Origin: a virus
Reading direction: 5' to 3' (one strand)
DNA length: 20,732 bases
IMG/VR virus record: IMGVR_UViG_3300034198_027847
Span: 1-20,732 of that record
Each line of letters begins with the position of its first letter. Within the stretch, counting starts at the first letter, position 1. Shown here one piece after another: positions 13,763 through 20,732 of this stretch. A program made the position numbers and the translations under genes. Below the pieces are notes generated by a model, which searched no databases, was not told the DNA's origin, and worked only from the letters and a program-made list of their open reading frames with translations.

Positions 13763-15740
13763 TGAAGTAGAAAAAATAATTAAAGAAGTATCAAAACAAT
13801 ATGGTGCTGGTATTGCAATAAATGCAAGCGATTTGTTAGATGAAGAAAAGCATGTTATACCGCTTTCACCATCTTTAAATCTTGGTCTGCATGGCGGTAT
13901 ACCAGAAGGTTCTTGGGTCACATGTTCTGGTCATCCTAAAAGCGGAAAAGAACAACCTATATCTGCTCTCGTTTACACACCAAACGGCCCTAAACCAATT
14001 GGTGAGTTAATGTTAGGCGAGCATGTATGTACACATGATGGCAATTCGGCAGAAATTCTTGCTATTTATCCACAAGGTATTAAAGATGTTTATCGAATAA
14101 GTTTTTCAGATGGAACATTTGCAGAGTGTGGATTGGATCATCTTTGGTCAATCAAAACAAAAGACCATAAAGATTTTGTTGTTAGACAACTTAAAGATTT
14201 TATTAATGACATTTATTACAAGTCTGGAAAAGTGGCAAAATACTCTATACCAATTTCTACTCCCGCAATGTTTAATGAAACAACCAAAGAAATTTCTCCA
14301 TACATCATGGGTATTTTTCTTGGTGCTGGAATATTTGGTAAAAATTCAACATATGTAACTCTTGAAAAAGATTTAGATATTATGAATGAAATGTCTGATA
14401 GCGATAAAAAATATATAGTTTATGACAATCAATTCAAAAAAATCTCTGTTAAAAATTCCAATCCTTTTATAAAGCTTGGGCTTTTTAACATTGCAAACAA
14501 CCAAAAGTTTATTCCCCCAAAATATTTGTTTGATGGCGTTTATAATCGAACAAGATTAATAACTGGCATTTTAAAAGTTGCTGGATATTTAACTAAAGAT
14601 AAAAGCTTAACCATTACAGTATCAAGTCAAAGACTTGCAGAAGACATTGTTACATTGGTACAATCTTTAGGTGGAATAGGCAATTATTCTGTCCACAAGA
14701 ACAAAGACTCAAAAAGATATGTCTGCATATTAAAACTTAACATTTTACAAAAAAGAAAAAATAAATTTGAAAGAAAAATAATATCTGTAAAAAAAGTAAG
14801 AAAAGAAGAGTGTGTTTGTATTACTATAAATACAAAAGATGGCTTGTATTTAACCAACAACTTTATAGTTACACACAACACCTTAACCTCACTTTCTTTT
14901 GCTGCACAATGTCAAAAACCTGAGAATGGTGGTAGACATGTGTATTATCTGAACATTGAAGGTCGATTAAAGCCTATGAATCTAAGGGGCATAGCTGGCT
15001 TAAATTTAGACAAGATGACAATCTATAGGTCTACTCAAGATAAGATTCTTTCCGCAAAGGACTACCTAAATTTGGCCTTTAAAGCTATTAATACCCACCC
15101 AGGAAGTTTGATCATCATAGATAGTGTTTCTGCCTTATGTGATGAAAAAGAGATGGATGAGGGTATTGGGTATGAAAATAGAGGGGCTGGCAATAAGCTT
15201 TTTGCTGGTTTTTGCAGACAAGCAGCCAATATAGTGCCAGTACAAAACTGTATTGTTTGGGCGATTATGCATTTAACCCAATCTCAGGGCATGTATGGTG
15301 GTTATACAGAAAAAGGTTCTAGAACATTACAGTATCAAGCAGATGTTCAAATGAGAGTTAAATTTGATAAAGCTTGGAATGTTGGCATAGAGGGTAAAGA
15401 AAAACAAATTGGACAACAGGTTCATTGGTTAATTGAATCTTGTGCTTTAGGCTCACCAGGAATGGAAATTGATAGCTATATTCGTTACGGTATTGGTATT
15501 GATAATACATATGAAGCTATAAATCTTGGTTGTCAGCTTGGTCTTATAGCTAAAGCTGGTGCTTGGATGACACTTGATTTTATGCAAAGACATTTAAAAT
15601 TGTTAGATTCAAAAGAATGGGATGATGCAACAATAAGAAAAGTTAAAACTCAAGGTACAGAAAAGCTTTATAGACTATTACTTGAAAATCCTTTATGGGT
15701 AAAAGTTCTTGAGCAAGAAATAAAAGGTCTTTTATCATGA
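13755..15740 (+). CDS. RecA/UvsX-like recombinase interrupted by an intein
   Basis: A 661-aa precursor. Removing residues 66-375 (the intein) leaves a 351-aa RecA-family protein, which would form filaments on single-stranded DNA and pair homologous strands. The extein Walker A is GHPKSGK, directly followed after splicing by TLTSLSF; it is complete only in the spliced product. Walker B is SLIIIDS (D456), and HVYYLNIEGRLKPMNLRGI and VWAIMHLTQSQG are RecA-core blocks. GGYTEKGSRTLQYQADVQ lies where RecA has its DNA-binding loop 2. It is closer in feel to phage recombinases than to bacterial RecA, and lacks the acidic RecA tail. It overlaps the next gene, a nuclease, by 4 bases. Splicing is required for activity, because the intein splits the ATP-binding loop. 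Confidence 0.9.
   Translation: MSDEVEKIIKEVSKQYGAGIAINASDLLDEEKHVIPLSPSLNLGLHGGIPEGSWVTCSGHPKSGKEQPISALVYTPNGPKPIGELMLGEHVCTHDGNSAEILAIYPQGIKDVYRISFSDGTFAECGLDHLWSIKTKDHKDFVVRQLKDFINDIYYKSGKVAKYSIPISTPAMFNETTKEISPYIMGIFLGAGIFGKNSTYVTLEKDLDIMNEMSDSDKKYIVYDNQFKKISVKNSNPFIKLGLFNIANNQKFIPPKYLFDGVYNRTRLITGILKVAGYLTKDKSLTITVSSQRLAEDIVTLVQSLGGIGNYSVHKNKDSKRYVCILKLNILQKRKNKFERKIISVKKVRKEECVCITINTKDGLYLTNNFIVTHNTLTSLSFAAQCQKPENGGRHVYYLNIEGRLKPMNLRGIAGLNLDKMTIYRSTQDKILSAKDYLNLAFKAINTHPGSLIIIDSVSALCDEKEMDEGIGYENRGAGNKLFAGFCRQAANIVPVQNCIVWAIMHLTQSQGMYGGYTEKGSRTLQYQADVQMRVKFDKAWNVGIEGKEKQIGQQVHWLIESCALGSPGMEIDSYIRYGIGIDNTYEAINLGCQLGLIAKAGAWMTLDFMQRHLKLLDSKEWDDATIRKVKTQGTEKLYRLLLENPLWVKVLEQEIKGLLS
13950..14879 (+). 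other. Intein (310 aa) with class 3 signature and degenerate LAGLIDADG domain
   Basis: In-frame insertion at precursor residues 66-375, between Lys and Thr of the Walker A motif. The N-terminal block is EQPISALVYTPNGPKPIGEL with Glu at position 1, not Cys, Ser or Ala. Block B is ECGLDHLW, with H129 and W131 (position B:12). Block F is CVCITINTKDG, with C355 at F:4. Block G is NFIVTHN, with T373 at G:5, H374 and N375, followed by Thr +1. Trp B:12, Cys F:4 and Thr G:5 are the WCT signature of class 3 inteins, which start splicing from the F:4 Cys and need no nucleophile at position 1. The middle 160 residues contain two LAGLIDADG-like helices, YIMGIFLGAG (A191) and LITGILKVAG (A276), both with Ala in place of the catalytic Asp. 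Confidence 0.88.
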
Positions 15741-16141
15741 AAATAAAAGGTTTAGATGGAAGAATGCATTCTTGGTCATTTTATGGTCAAATGCCAGATA
15801 TAAGTGATGAAAGAAAAAGATCGGAGTTACACATAAGAACTAGGGCATTGCTTAAATCTTTATATCCAGTAGATAGAATACTTGAAGAAGTTCATTTGCC
15901 AGGATCTGGAAATTTGTACGCAGATTTTTGGTTGCCTTTAAGAAATAAAATGATAGAAGTTCATGGGGAACAGCATTATAAATTTGTTCCATTCTTTCAT
16001 GGAACACAGCTAAACTTTTTGGCATCAAAGGCGAATGACAATAAGAAGAGAGAATGGTGTTTAATCAACGGAATAGTTCTTGTGGAGTTACCATTTAATG
16101 AATCAACCGAGCAGTGGCAATCAAGAATTGAGCTTGACTGA
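15737..16141 (+). CDS. Predicted PD-(D/E)XK-type endonuclease
   Basis: A 134-aa protein with the order of the restriction-endonuclease fold. A helix carries E30 (RSELHIRTRALL). A strand pair ILEEVHLPG and LYADFWLP gives D63, then KMIEVHGEQHY gives E74-V-H76, and later KREWCLINGIVLVELPF forms the closing strand. In the classical motif D-x(n)-E-x-K the Lys is here a His, a change also found in some functional branches. It would cut or nick DNA. Its position, four bases overlapping the recombinase, suggests recombination or repair of replication intermediates. The start ATG overlaps the recombinase stop as ATGA. Related Vsr/DUF559-type folds are the main alternative. Confidence 0.65.
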   Translation: MKIKGLDGRMHSWSFYGQMPDISDERKRSELHIRTRALLKSLYPVDRILEEVHLPGSGNLYADFWLPLRNKMIEVHGEQHYKFVPFFHGTQLNFLASKANDNKKREWCLINGIVLVELPFNESTEQWQSRIELD

Positions 16142-16607
16142 AGAACAAAAGATTGATCTTGCTTTAGAAAAATATGAATTGACCATTGGCTTAACACCAA
16201 TTCCTTCTGATAAAGAATTCACATGCATAAAGTACCTATACTTATCGCAGGATGATTTATCAAAAATGAGCAGCGAACAATGCTCAGAGTCATGTGTTTT
16301 ACTTAATAGCTTTTCTTTTCACATAAGTAGAGTTATAAACAAAGAAAAAACAAAACTAAGATGGTGCAATGAAAAGATTTTAAGTGTTATAGCGAACAAT
16401 CTTTCAGACTACAGATATTTTTCAGCAGAAGAAAGAATGGCTTTGTGCATAAAAGACAATGATTATGCAAAAAAAATAAAAAAACTTTCTACTTTAATAC
16501 AAGCAAGAATAGATAGAATTGAATATTTACCGATTAGACTTGAAAAAGTTGCTGAATCTTTGTCAAATTTAGCTTATTCAAAAAGGAGAAATAATGAATC
16601 TCGTTAA
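16098..16607 (+). CDS. Helical protein, candidate UvsY-like recombination mediator
   Basis: A 169-aa, almost fully helical protein starting at ATG 16098. GGAG at 16084-16087 lies 10 bases upstream; a TTG at 16080 in frame is not needed. An N-terminal helix region with DLALEKYE leads to a cluster around FHISRVINKEKTKLRWCNEK, a short loop, then AEERMALCIKDNDYAKKIKK and IDRIEYLPIRLEKVAESLSN with a basic end. The order of a helix with paired basic residues, loop, Lys/Asp helix and long C-terminal helix recalls phage T4 UvsY, the loader of UvsX. That likeness plus the place beside the recombinase is the only support. It overlaps the nuclease gene by 44 bases. Confidence 0.6.
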   Translation: MNQPSSGNQELSLTEEQKIDLALEKYELTIGLTPIPSDKEFTCIKYLYLSQDDLSKMSSEQCSESCVLLNSFSFHISRVINKEKTKLRWCNEKILSVIANNLSDYRYFSAEERMALCIKDNDYAKKIKKLSTLIQARIDRIEYLPIRLEKVAESLSNLAYSKRRNNESR

Positions 16608-17022
16608 TATGTTAAAAACGGCAGTTGGAAAAAAGGATTGGGCATTAGTGTCAAAAGCGTTGGATATTTTAGCTGGCGATGAAGAATTTGTTGTTCTAAC
16701 ACATCAACCATCAACTCCAGCTAAACAAGTTAATTTTTCATCCAACAAAGCCTCTGTCAGTAGTAAATCTTTAGTTCCACCAACAGCCAATAAGTTTGTT
16801 GATGATTTAACACTTGAATCGGGCTTCATAGAAAAGAATCAAAAGCCTTCTAACAAAAGCTATAGACAACCATTTAAAGAAGGTGATCATTTTTGTGAGG
16901 TAAAATGTTCTAGGTGTGGATGCGGTATGAAGGTAACAAAAGAAGAACACAAGTTTAGAACAATTGATTCTGAGTCAGCACCATTTACATGCATTAAGTG
17001 CATTAGAAATTCGAGTAGATAA
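16594..17022 (+). CDS. Zinc-finger protein between recombination and helicase genes
   Basis: A 142-aa protein with AAGGAGA a few bases before the ATG. A short N-terminal helix pair (MLKTAVGKKDWALVSKALDI) is followed by a long Ser/Thr/Pro/Lys-rich region without structure (about residues 36-95). A C-terminal Cys cluster then has C101, C105-x2-C108, C110 and C133-x2-C136, and CSRCGCGMKVT with CIKCIRN fit a single zinc ribbon. Position directly before the helicase gene (they share one base) suggests a DNA-binding or helicase-loading accessory, but no loader family is recognised. Confidence 0.7.
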   Translation: MNLVNMLKTAVGKKDWALVSKALDILAGDEEFVVLTHQPSTPAKQVNFSSNKASVSSKSLVPPTANKFVDDLTLESGFIEKNQKPSNKSYRQPFKEGDHFCEVKCSRCGCGMKVTKEEHKFRTIDSESAPFTCIKCIRNSSR

Positions 17023-18485
17023 TGAACGATGTTGCATCTGAAAGAGTTATATTGGCTGCTCTTTTTCAAAAGGGTTATGATTGCTATATTGAAATTTGCG
17101 ATATTGTTGATGAGAACAGTTTCAGTTCTGATGAAACATCTGCGATATATAAATGCTTGGTAAAAATAGTAAATGAAAAAGATTCAAAAGCCGATATACC
17201 ATCAATTATAGCTGTAGCAAATTCTTTAAAAATACAGCAGTTTTTTCAAAAAGATGATCAAGCTAAGTATCTTAGATCTTTAACGCTATTGCCAGTTGAA
17301 ATAGTTAATGCTAAAAAAGCAGCAGCAAAATTAAAAAAGATGCAAATTGCTAAGACTTTAGCGTACAACTTATCTAATTGTGCAACTGAATTGTTGAGTA
17401 TGACAGGAGATGAGCCTATTTCACAAATAGTTTCTCTTGCAGAAGCAACTGTATTAGATCAAACTTTTAAAATTTCAAACGCAGAAGACCCAAGCCCAAA
17501 AGAAATATCTGAAGGTTTAGATGATTATGTAAAATTTCTAGAAGATAATCCAATATCTCAACTTGGTATTTCATCAGGCTTTAAAGTTTACGATAGGGCT
17601 ATTGGGGGCGGTCTTAGGCCAGGAACAGTTAATTTGATTGGTGCAAGAATGAAAACAGGCAAATCATTTTTTGCAGACAATGTTGCAATGAATGTTGCTA
17701 AACAAGGCATACCTGTCTTAATGTTTGATACTGAAATGACAGCGAAAGATCATTGGCATAGACTATTGGCTTGTATTGGAAATATTAAAATTGAAGAAAT
17801 TGAAAATGGATCTTTTTCAAAAGATTCTTCAAAAAAGAAAAGGGTTTATGATGCTTCAAAAGCATTGAAAGATATGCCATTCAAGTATAAGTCTATTGCT
17901 GGAAAAAGCTTTGATGAAGTTTTAAGCCTTGCCAGAAGATGGGTTATAAAAGATGTTGGACTAGATGATTTTGGTAAAGCAAAACCATGTTTAATAGTTC
18001 TAGATTATATAAAACTAATGGATGATGGAACAATATCAAAAAATATTGCTGAATATCAAGCTTTAGGTTTTTTAATGACAAGCCTTCACAATTTTATGGT
18101 TCAGTATGGCGTTGCTTGTTTAGCCTTCACTCAATTAAATAGAGATGGTATAACAAGAGAAGACACAGATGTTGCGTCAGGCTCCGATAGAATTTTGTGG
18201 TTGTGTAGTAATTTTTCAATCTATAAGCGTAAAACAGAAGAGGAAATGGCAGATGAAAGCGTTTCAGACAATAATATCTCATACAACTTAAAACTCATAC
18301 CAGTTGTTGCAAGACATGGTAAAGGTATTGATGCTGGTGATTACATCAACATATCTGGTAACTATGAGTACGGCAGAATAACAGAAGGTCCAACTAGGAA
18401 TGAATTTTACAAACTTAGATCAACAAGAATTAATAATGGCTTTCAAATAGAGGAATTACCAGATGAAATCTCAGGAACAAATTGA
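17022..18485 (+). CDS. DnaB-like replicative DNA helicase
   Basis: A 487-aa hexameric replicative helicase of the DnaB/T4 gp41 superfamily (SF4). It unwinds DNA at the phage fork 5' to 3' using ATP and works with the primase encoded next. The N-terminal about 150 residues are helical (ERVILAALFQKGYDCYIE), as in the DnaB N-domain that contacts primase. The RecA-like core has Walker A GARMKTGKS (207-215), a conserved FDTEM block, and Walker B LIVLD (324-328). A glutamine block follows with AFTQLNRDG, then VARHGKGIDAG with a likely arginine finger. No intein is present. The stop lies 23 bases inside the primase gene, so helicase and primase are translated together. Confidence 0.9.
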   Translation: MNDVASERVILAALFQKGYDCYIEICDIVDENSFSSDETSAIYKCLVKIVNEKDSKADIPSIIAVANSLKIQQFFQKDDQAKYLRSLTLLPVEIVNAKKAAAKLKKMQIAKTLAYNLSNCATELLSMTGDEPISQIVSLAEATVLDQTFKISNAEDPSPKEISEGLDDYVKFLEDNPISQLGISSGFKVYDRAIGGGLRPGTVNLIGARMKTGKSFFADNVAMNVAKQGIPVLMFDTEMTAKDHWHRLLACIGNIKIEEIENGSFSKDSSKKKRVYDASKALKDMPFKYKSIAGKSFDEVLSLARRWVIKDVGLDDFGKAKPCLIVLDYIKLMDDGTISKNIAEYQALGFLMTSLHNFMVQYGVACLAFTQLNRDGITREDTDVASGSDRILWLCSNFSIYKRKTEEEMADESVSDNNISYNLKLIPVVARHGKGIDAGDYINISGNYEYGRITEGPTRNEFYKLRSTRINNGFQIEELPDEISGTN

Positions 18486-19578
18486 TTTTAAATTAGCAAA
18501 TAAAATAATTTCAAAAAATATAGATGTTGTTTTAAACCACTTCAATATTGAATTAAATTATACGGATGCCTATCTTTCTGGCCCATGCCCAATACATGGT
18601 GGAGATAATAAAACTGCGTTTAATATTTTTACATCTGGTAATACGCATGTTGGAAACTGGATATGTTACACGCATCATTGTGAAAAAAACTTTATTAATA
18701 ACAGCATTGGTTTTATTAGAGGTTTAATAAGCCATAGTAAATATAACTGGTCAAAAGCTGGAGATAAAATAGCATCATTTGCAGAAACATTGTACTTAAT
18801 AAAAAGTCTGTATGATTTTTCAATTGATGATAAATTATCTACAAATAAAACTAAAAACATATTAGAGTCTTCGGCATTTACAAAGACCACAAAAGAAAAA
18901 CAAGATAAGTGGAGTAAGACTTCTGTAAGATCAAGCTTATCAATACCATCTAAATATTATCTTTCTAGGGGTTATACTGAAGAATGTTTAAATAATTATG
19001 ACATAGGAGAATCTAATTCTTCTGTTGGGATATTTAAAGATAGGGTAGTTGTTCCAGTGTATGACACAGATGGAAAGTTTATAGTCGGTTTCACAGGAAG
19101 AACAAAGTATAAAAAGTGTGAGGCATGTAAACACTATCATGAACAAGAAGCTAGTTGCAATGGTTATGTTCATATGTCTAAGTGGTGTCACAACAAAGGA
19201 TTTTCTAAAAAAGACTATTTATACAATTATAATTTTGCAATTGAATCCATTAAAAAAACTGGCGTTGCCATACTGGTAGAAGGACCAGGAGATGTTTGGA
19301 GAATTTCTGAATCTGGAATTAAAAATTCATTAGCTGTATTTGGATCATCTTTAACAGATGCACAACAGATTTTATTAGAGTCATCTGGAGCTTTGTACTT
19401 AATTTTGTTATTTGACTCAGATGAGGCTGGTTTAAAAGCTGGCAATAATATAGAATCTTCTCTTGGCAGAATGTTCAAAATAATTAAGCCAAAATTACCT
19501 AATGGGTTTAAAGATATTGGTGAGATGAGTGTGGATGATGTTAAAAGTTTTTTACTCCCTATTATGGAAAAGCTGTGA
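18463..19578 (+). CDS. DnaG-like primase (zinc finger plus Toprim)
   Basis: A 371-aa primase that makes RNA primers for lagging-strand synthesis. The N-terminal CHC2-type zinc finger has CPIH (C42, H45) and CYTHHC (C68, H71, C73). The Toprim catalytic domain has VEGPGDV with E273 and FDSDEAG with D318 and D320, the metal-binding acidic residues. A segment with four or more cysteines between them (KKCEACKHYHEQ, ASCNGYVHMSKWCHN, about residues 219-248) looks like a second, inserted metal site. It is shorter than bacterial DnaG (about 580 aa) and has no helicase-binding C-terminal domain that I can see. It overlaps the helicase by 23 bases and the kinase by 4. Confidence 0.88.
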   Translation: MKSQEQIDFKLANKIISKNIDVVLNHFNIELNYTDAYLSGPCPIHGGDNKTAFNIFTSGNTHVGNWICYTHHCEKNFINNSIGFIRGLISHSKYNWSKAGDKIASFAETLYLIKSLYDFSIDDKLSTNKTKNILESSAFTKTTKEKQDKWSKTSVRSSLSIPSKYYLSRGYTEECLNNYDIGESNSSVGIFKDRVVVPVYDTDGKFIVGFTGRTKYKKCEACKHYHEQEASCNGYVHMSKWCHNKGFSKKDYLYNYNFAIESIKKTGVAILVEGPGDVWRISESGIKNSLAVFGSSLTDAQQILLESSGALYLILLFDSDEAGLKAGNNIESSLGRMFKIIKPKLPNGFKDIGEMSVDDVKSFLLPIMEKL

Positions 19579-20222
19579 TACAAAAAATAATTGGGTTTTC
19601 TGGAAAAAAGGGTTCTGGCAAAGATACTATTGCTGGATTTCTTTCATTTAATTCTGTTGCTCTTTTTGGTTGTAGATCAGCTATTTATTCTTTTGCACAA
19701 CCAATGAAAAAAATAGCTATTGATTTTTTTGGCTTAAGGCACAAACAAGTCTTTGGATCATTTGAAGATAAAAAAACTTTGACAAACTATTCATGGGAAG
19801 ACCTGCCACATTACGAAGAAATTAAAATTGGAAAAGAAGTAGTTCCAACAGGCAAAATGACAGCTAGAGAATTTTTGCAGGAATTTGGAACTGGTATAGC
19901 CAGAAGAATGTGCAAAGACATACATATAAATGCTTGTTTTAACGAAATAAGAAATGGTCATTGTCCATTGAATTTTATTACCGATGCAAGATTTGAAAAT
20001 GAAATAGATAGCATTAAAGCAAAAGGTGGAATTGTTATAAGATTAACAAAAAGCACTGAAGATGATTACCATATAAGCGAAAATGAATTGGATAATAGTG
20101 AAAAATTTGATATTGTTTTAGACAATCAAAAAATGACAAAAGAAGAACAAAAAGTAGAAATTTTAAAAATTCTTAAGAAATTAGATTGGATAAAGAGTGA
20201 TTATAACTTACTTAAGGTCTAG
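19575..20222 (+). CDS. Deoxynucleoside monophosphate kinase (T4 gp1-like)
   Basis: A 215-aa P-loop kinase of the phage dNMP kinase family, which phosphorylates dNMPs (for T4 gp1: dTMP, dGMP and 5-hydroxymethyl-dCMP) to dNDPs. Walker A is GKKGSGKDT (residues 10-18). FAQPMKKIAIDFFGL, TAREFLQEFGTGIARRM and TDARFENEID (136-145) match the lid and nucleoside-binding regions of that family. The start is GTG at 19575, overlapping the primase stop as GTGA; GGAAAAG just upstream may serve as ribosome binding site. With ThyX and NrdJ it completes a phage-encoded dNTP route. No sign of a hydroxymethylase or glucosyltransferase for modified bases was seen nearby. Confidence 0.88.
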   Translation: MIQKIIGFSGKKGSGKDTIAGFLSFNSVALFGCRSAIYSFAQPMKKIAIDFFGLRHKQVFGSFEDKKTLTNYSWEDLPHYEEIKIGKEVVPTGKMTAREFLQEFGTGIARRMCKDIHINACFNEIRNGHCPLNFITDARFENEIDSIKAKGGIVIRLTKSTEDDYHISENELDNSEKFDIVLDNQKMTKEEQKVEILKILKKLDWIKSDYNLLKV

Positions 20223-20732
20223 TTCTGTATCATCATACTCTTGGTGTCAGCACAAGTATTGGTTGACCTATAATCTTGGCTTTAAAGATGACTCCAATAA
20301 AAAGGCAGAAAAGGGTAATGTCGTACATAAAGGTTTAGAATTGTTGGCAAATAAAAAGCTTTGCCTACAAAATGGAACAATTTCATTTTCTGATTCTGAA
20401 TTAGGCATGGAATTTATAACATCAGAAATGTCACCAGAAACAGCAATATTGGCTGGCTTCAATCATTATAAAAACAAAAGCACACATGAGTGGACAGATG
20501 TTGATTTTAAAGAATGCACTAAATGGTTGTGGGATGTTCTATTATTTAATAATGGCATGTTTTCACCATTAACCAGAAATATTGTTATGCCAGAACAGTA
20601 TTTTGATATTGAAATTGATAAGCCTTGGGCAAATTATGATTATTTTCTTCCAGATGGGCAAATAATTTCTGGAAAGTTGCGAATAAAAGGAACTATGGAC
20701 TTAATAACAAGGGTTGATTCAAAAACAGTAGA
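20197..20732 (+). CDS. RecB/Cas4-like PD-(D/E)XK nuclease (partial, runs off the right end)
   Basis: The first 178 codons of a nuclease of the PDDEXK_1 (RecB/Cas4-like) type. It opens MIITYLRSSSVSSYSWCQHK, where 'SSxSSYxxCxxKYxLxYxLG' is the hallmark N-terminal motif. KGNVVHKGLELLA follows, the 'G-x-x-x-H-x-x-L-E' block with the first active-site His/Glu. The window ends near KGTMDLITR, which contains the next acidic residue (D of the D-x(n)-E-x-K motif), so the remaining catalytic residues are outside. The start is a GTG at 20197, overlapping the kinase gene by 26 bases and preceded by GGA 6 bases away; no ATG lies before the motif. Such phage nucleases act in recombination-dependent replication or host DNA breakdown. 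Confidence 0.82.
   Translation, partial: MIITYLRSSSVSSYSWCQHKYWLTYNLGFKDDSNKKAEKGNVVHKGLELLANKKLCLQNGTISFSDSELGMEFITSEMSPETAILAGFNHYKNKSTHEWTDVDFKECTKWLWDVLLFNNGMFSPLTRNIVMPEQYFDIEIDKPWANYDYFLPDGQIISGKLRIKGTMDLITRVDSKTV

Noticed and set aside
14110-14358. Forward-strand 82-codon frame inside the intein, considered as a separate homing endonuclease
   Set aside because: It has no nuclease motif; the endonuclease-like sequence is in the intein frame itself.
13755-15740. Reading the recombinase as two genes or as a frameshifted pseudogene
   Set aside because: The frame is open throughout and the insert has complete splicing blocks at both ends, so an intein explains it.
470-20462. Many reverse-strand open frames of 60-118 codons
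   Set aside because: All lie opposite well-supported forward genes, lack ribosome binding sites and recognisable motifs, and fit chance open frames in AT-rich DNA.
1-20732. CRISPR array, insertion sequence, retroelement or integrase
   Set aside because: No regularly spaced repeats, inverted terminal repeats, reverse transcriptase, transposase or integrase motif was seen.

Overview
This window looks like part of the genome of a virulent tailed bacteriophage (Caudoviricetes). All recognisable genes lie on the + strand, most neighbours abut or overlap by a few bases (ATGA and TAATG junctions), the DNA is visibly AT-rich, and the products combine phage-type DNA replication, nucleotide metabolism, glycosyltransferases and many small unknown proteins. 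No rRNA, tRNA, IS element, CRISPR array or integrase was seen. The host cannot be named from this window, and I saw no capsid, tail or terminase gene that I could identify.

Left part (1-7766): the end of an unknown gene, a GT4-like glycosyltransferase, a degenerate Nudix-like protein, an unknown, a FAD-dependent thymidylate synthase (thyX), and a conserved unknown. Next comes a block with a possible link to the virion or cell envelope: a small unknown with a strong RBS, a 47-aa single-span membrane protein, a secreted protein with a signal peptide, a papain-like (C1) cysteine peptidase, and a basic protein carrying two phage-associated domains. It ends with a 47-aa ORF, a small membrane protein, and a GT-A-like glycosyltransferase with its own N-terminal beta domain.

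Middle (7767-13762): the only sizeable intergenic stretch (186 bp) precedes a monomeric class II, adenosylcobalamin-dependent ribonucleotide reductase (nrdJ). It can form several, partly mutually exclusive hairpins and is a candidate cis-regulatory RNA. After nrdJ come a GT10 (fucosyltransferase-like) gene and a run of small genes: a DUF2158-like protein, an FmdB-type zinc ribbon, a second Cys-rich protein, a possible HTH protein and several unknowns.

Right part (13755-20732): the recombination and replication core. It holds a RecA/UvsX-like recombinase interrupted by a 310-aa intein, a PD-(D/E)XK-type nuclease, a small helical protein proposed as a UvsY-like mediator, a zinc-finger protein, a DnaB-like helicase, a DnaG-like primase, a T4 gp1-like dNMP kinase and the start of a RecB/Cas4-like nuclease that runs off the end. 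ThyX, NrdJ and the dNMP kinase would supply dNTPs to the helicase-primase pair, while the RecA-like protein and the nucleases would drive recombination-dependent replication and repair.

The most notable finding is the intein. It sits between the Lys and Thr of the RecA Walker A motif, has Glu instead of a nucleophile at position 1, and carries the Trp/Cys/Thr signature of class 3 inteins. Both LAGLIDADG motifs have Ala where the catalytic Asp belongs, so it should splice but no longer home.
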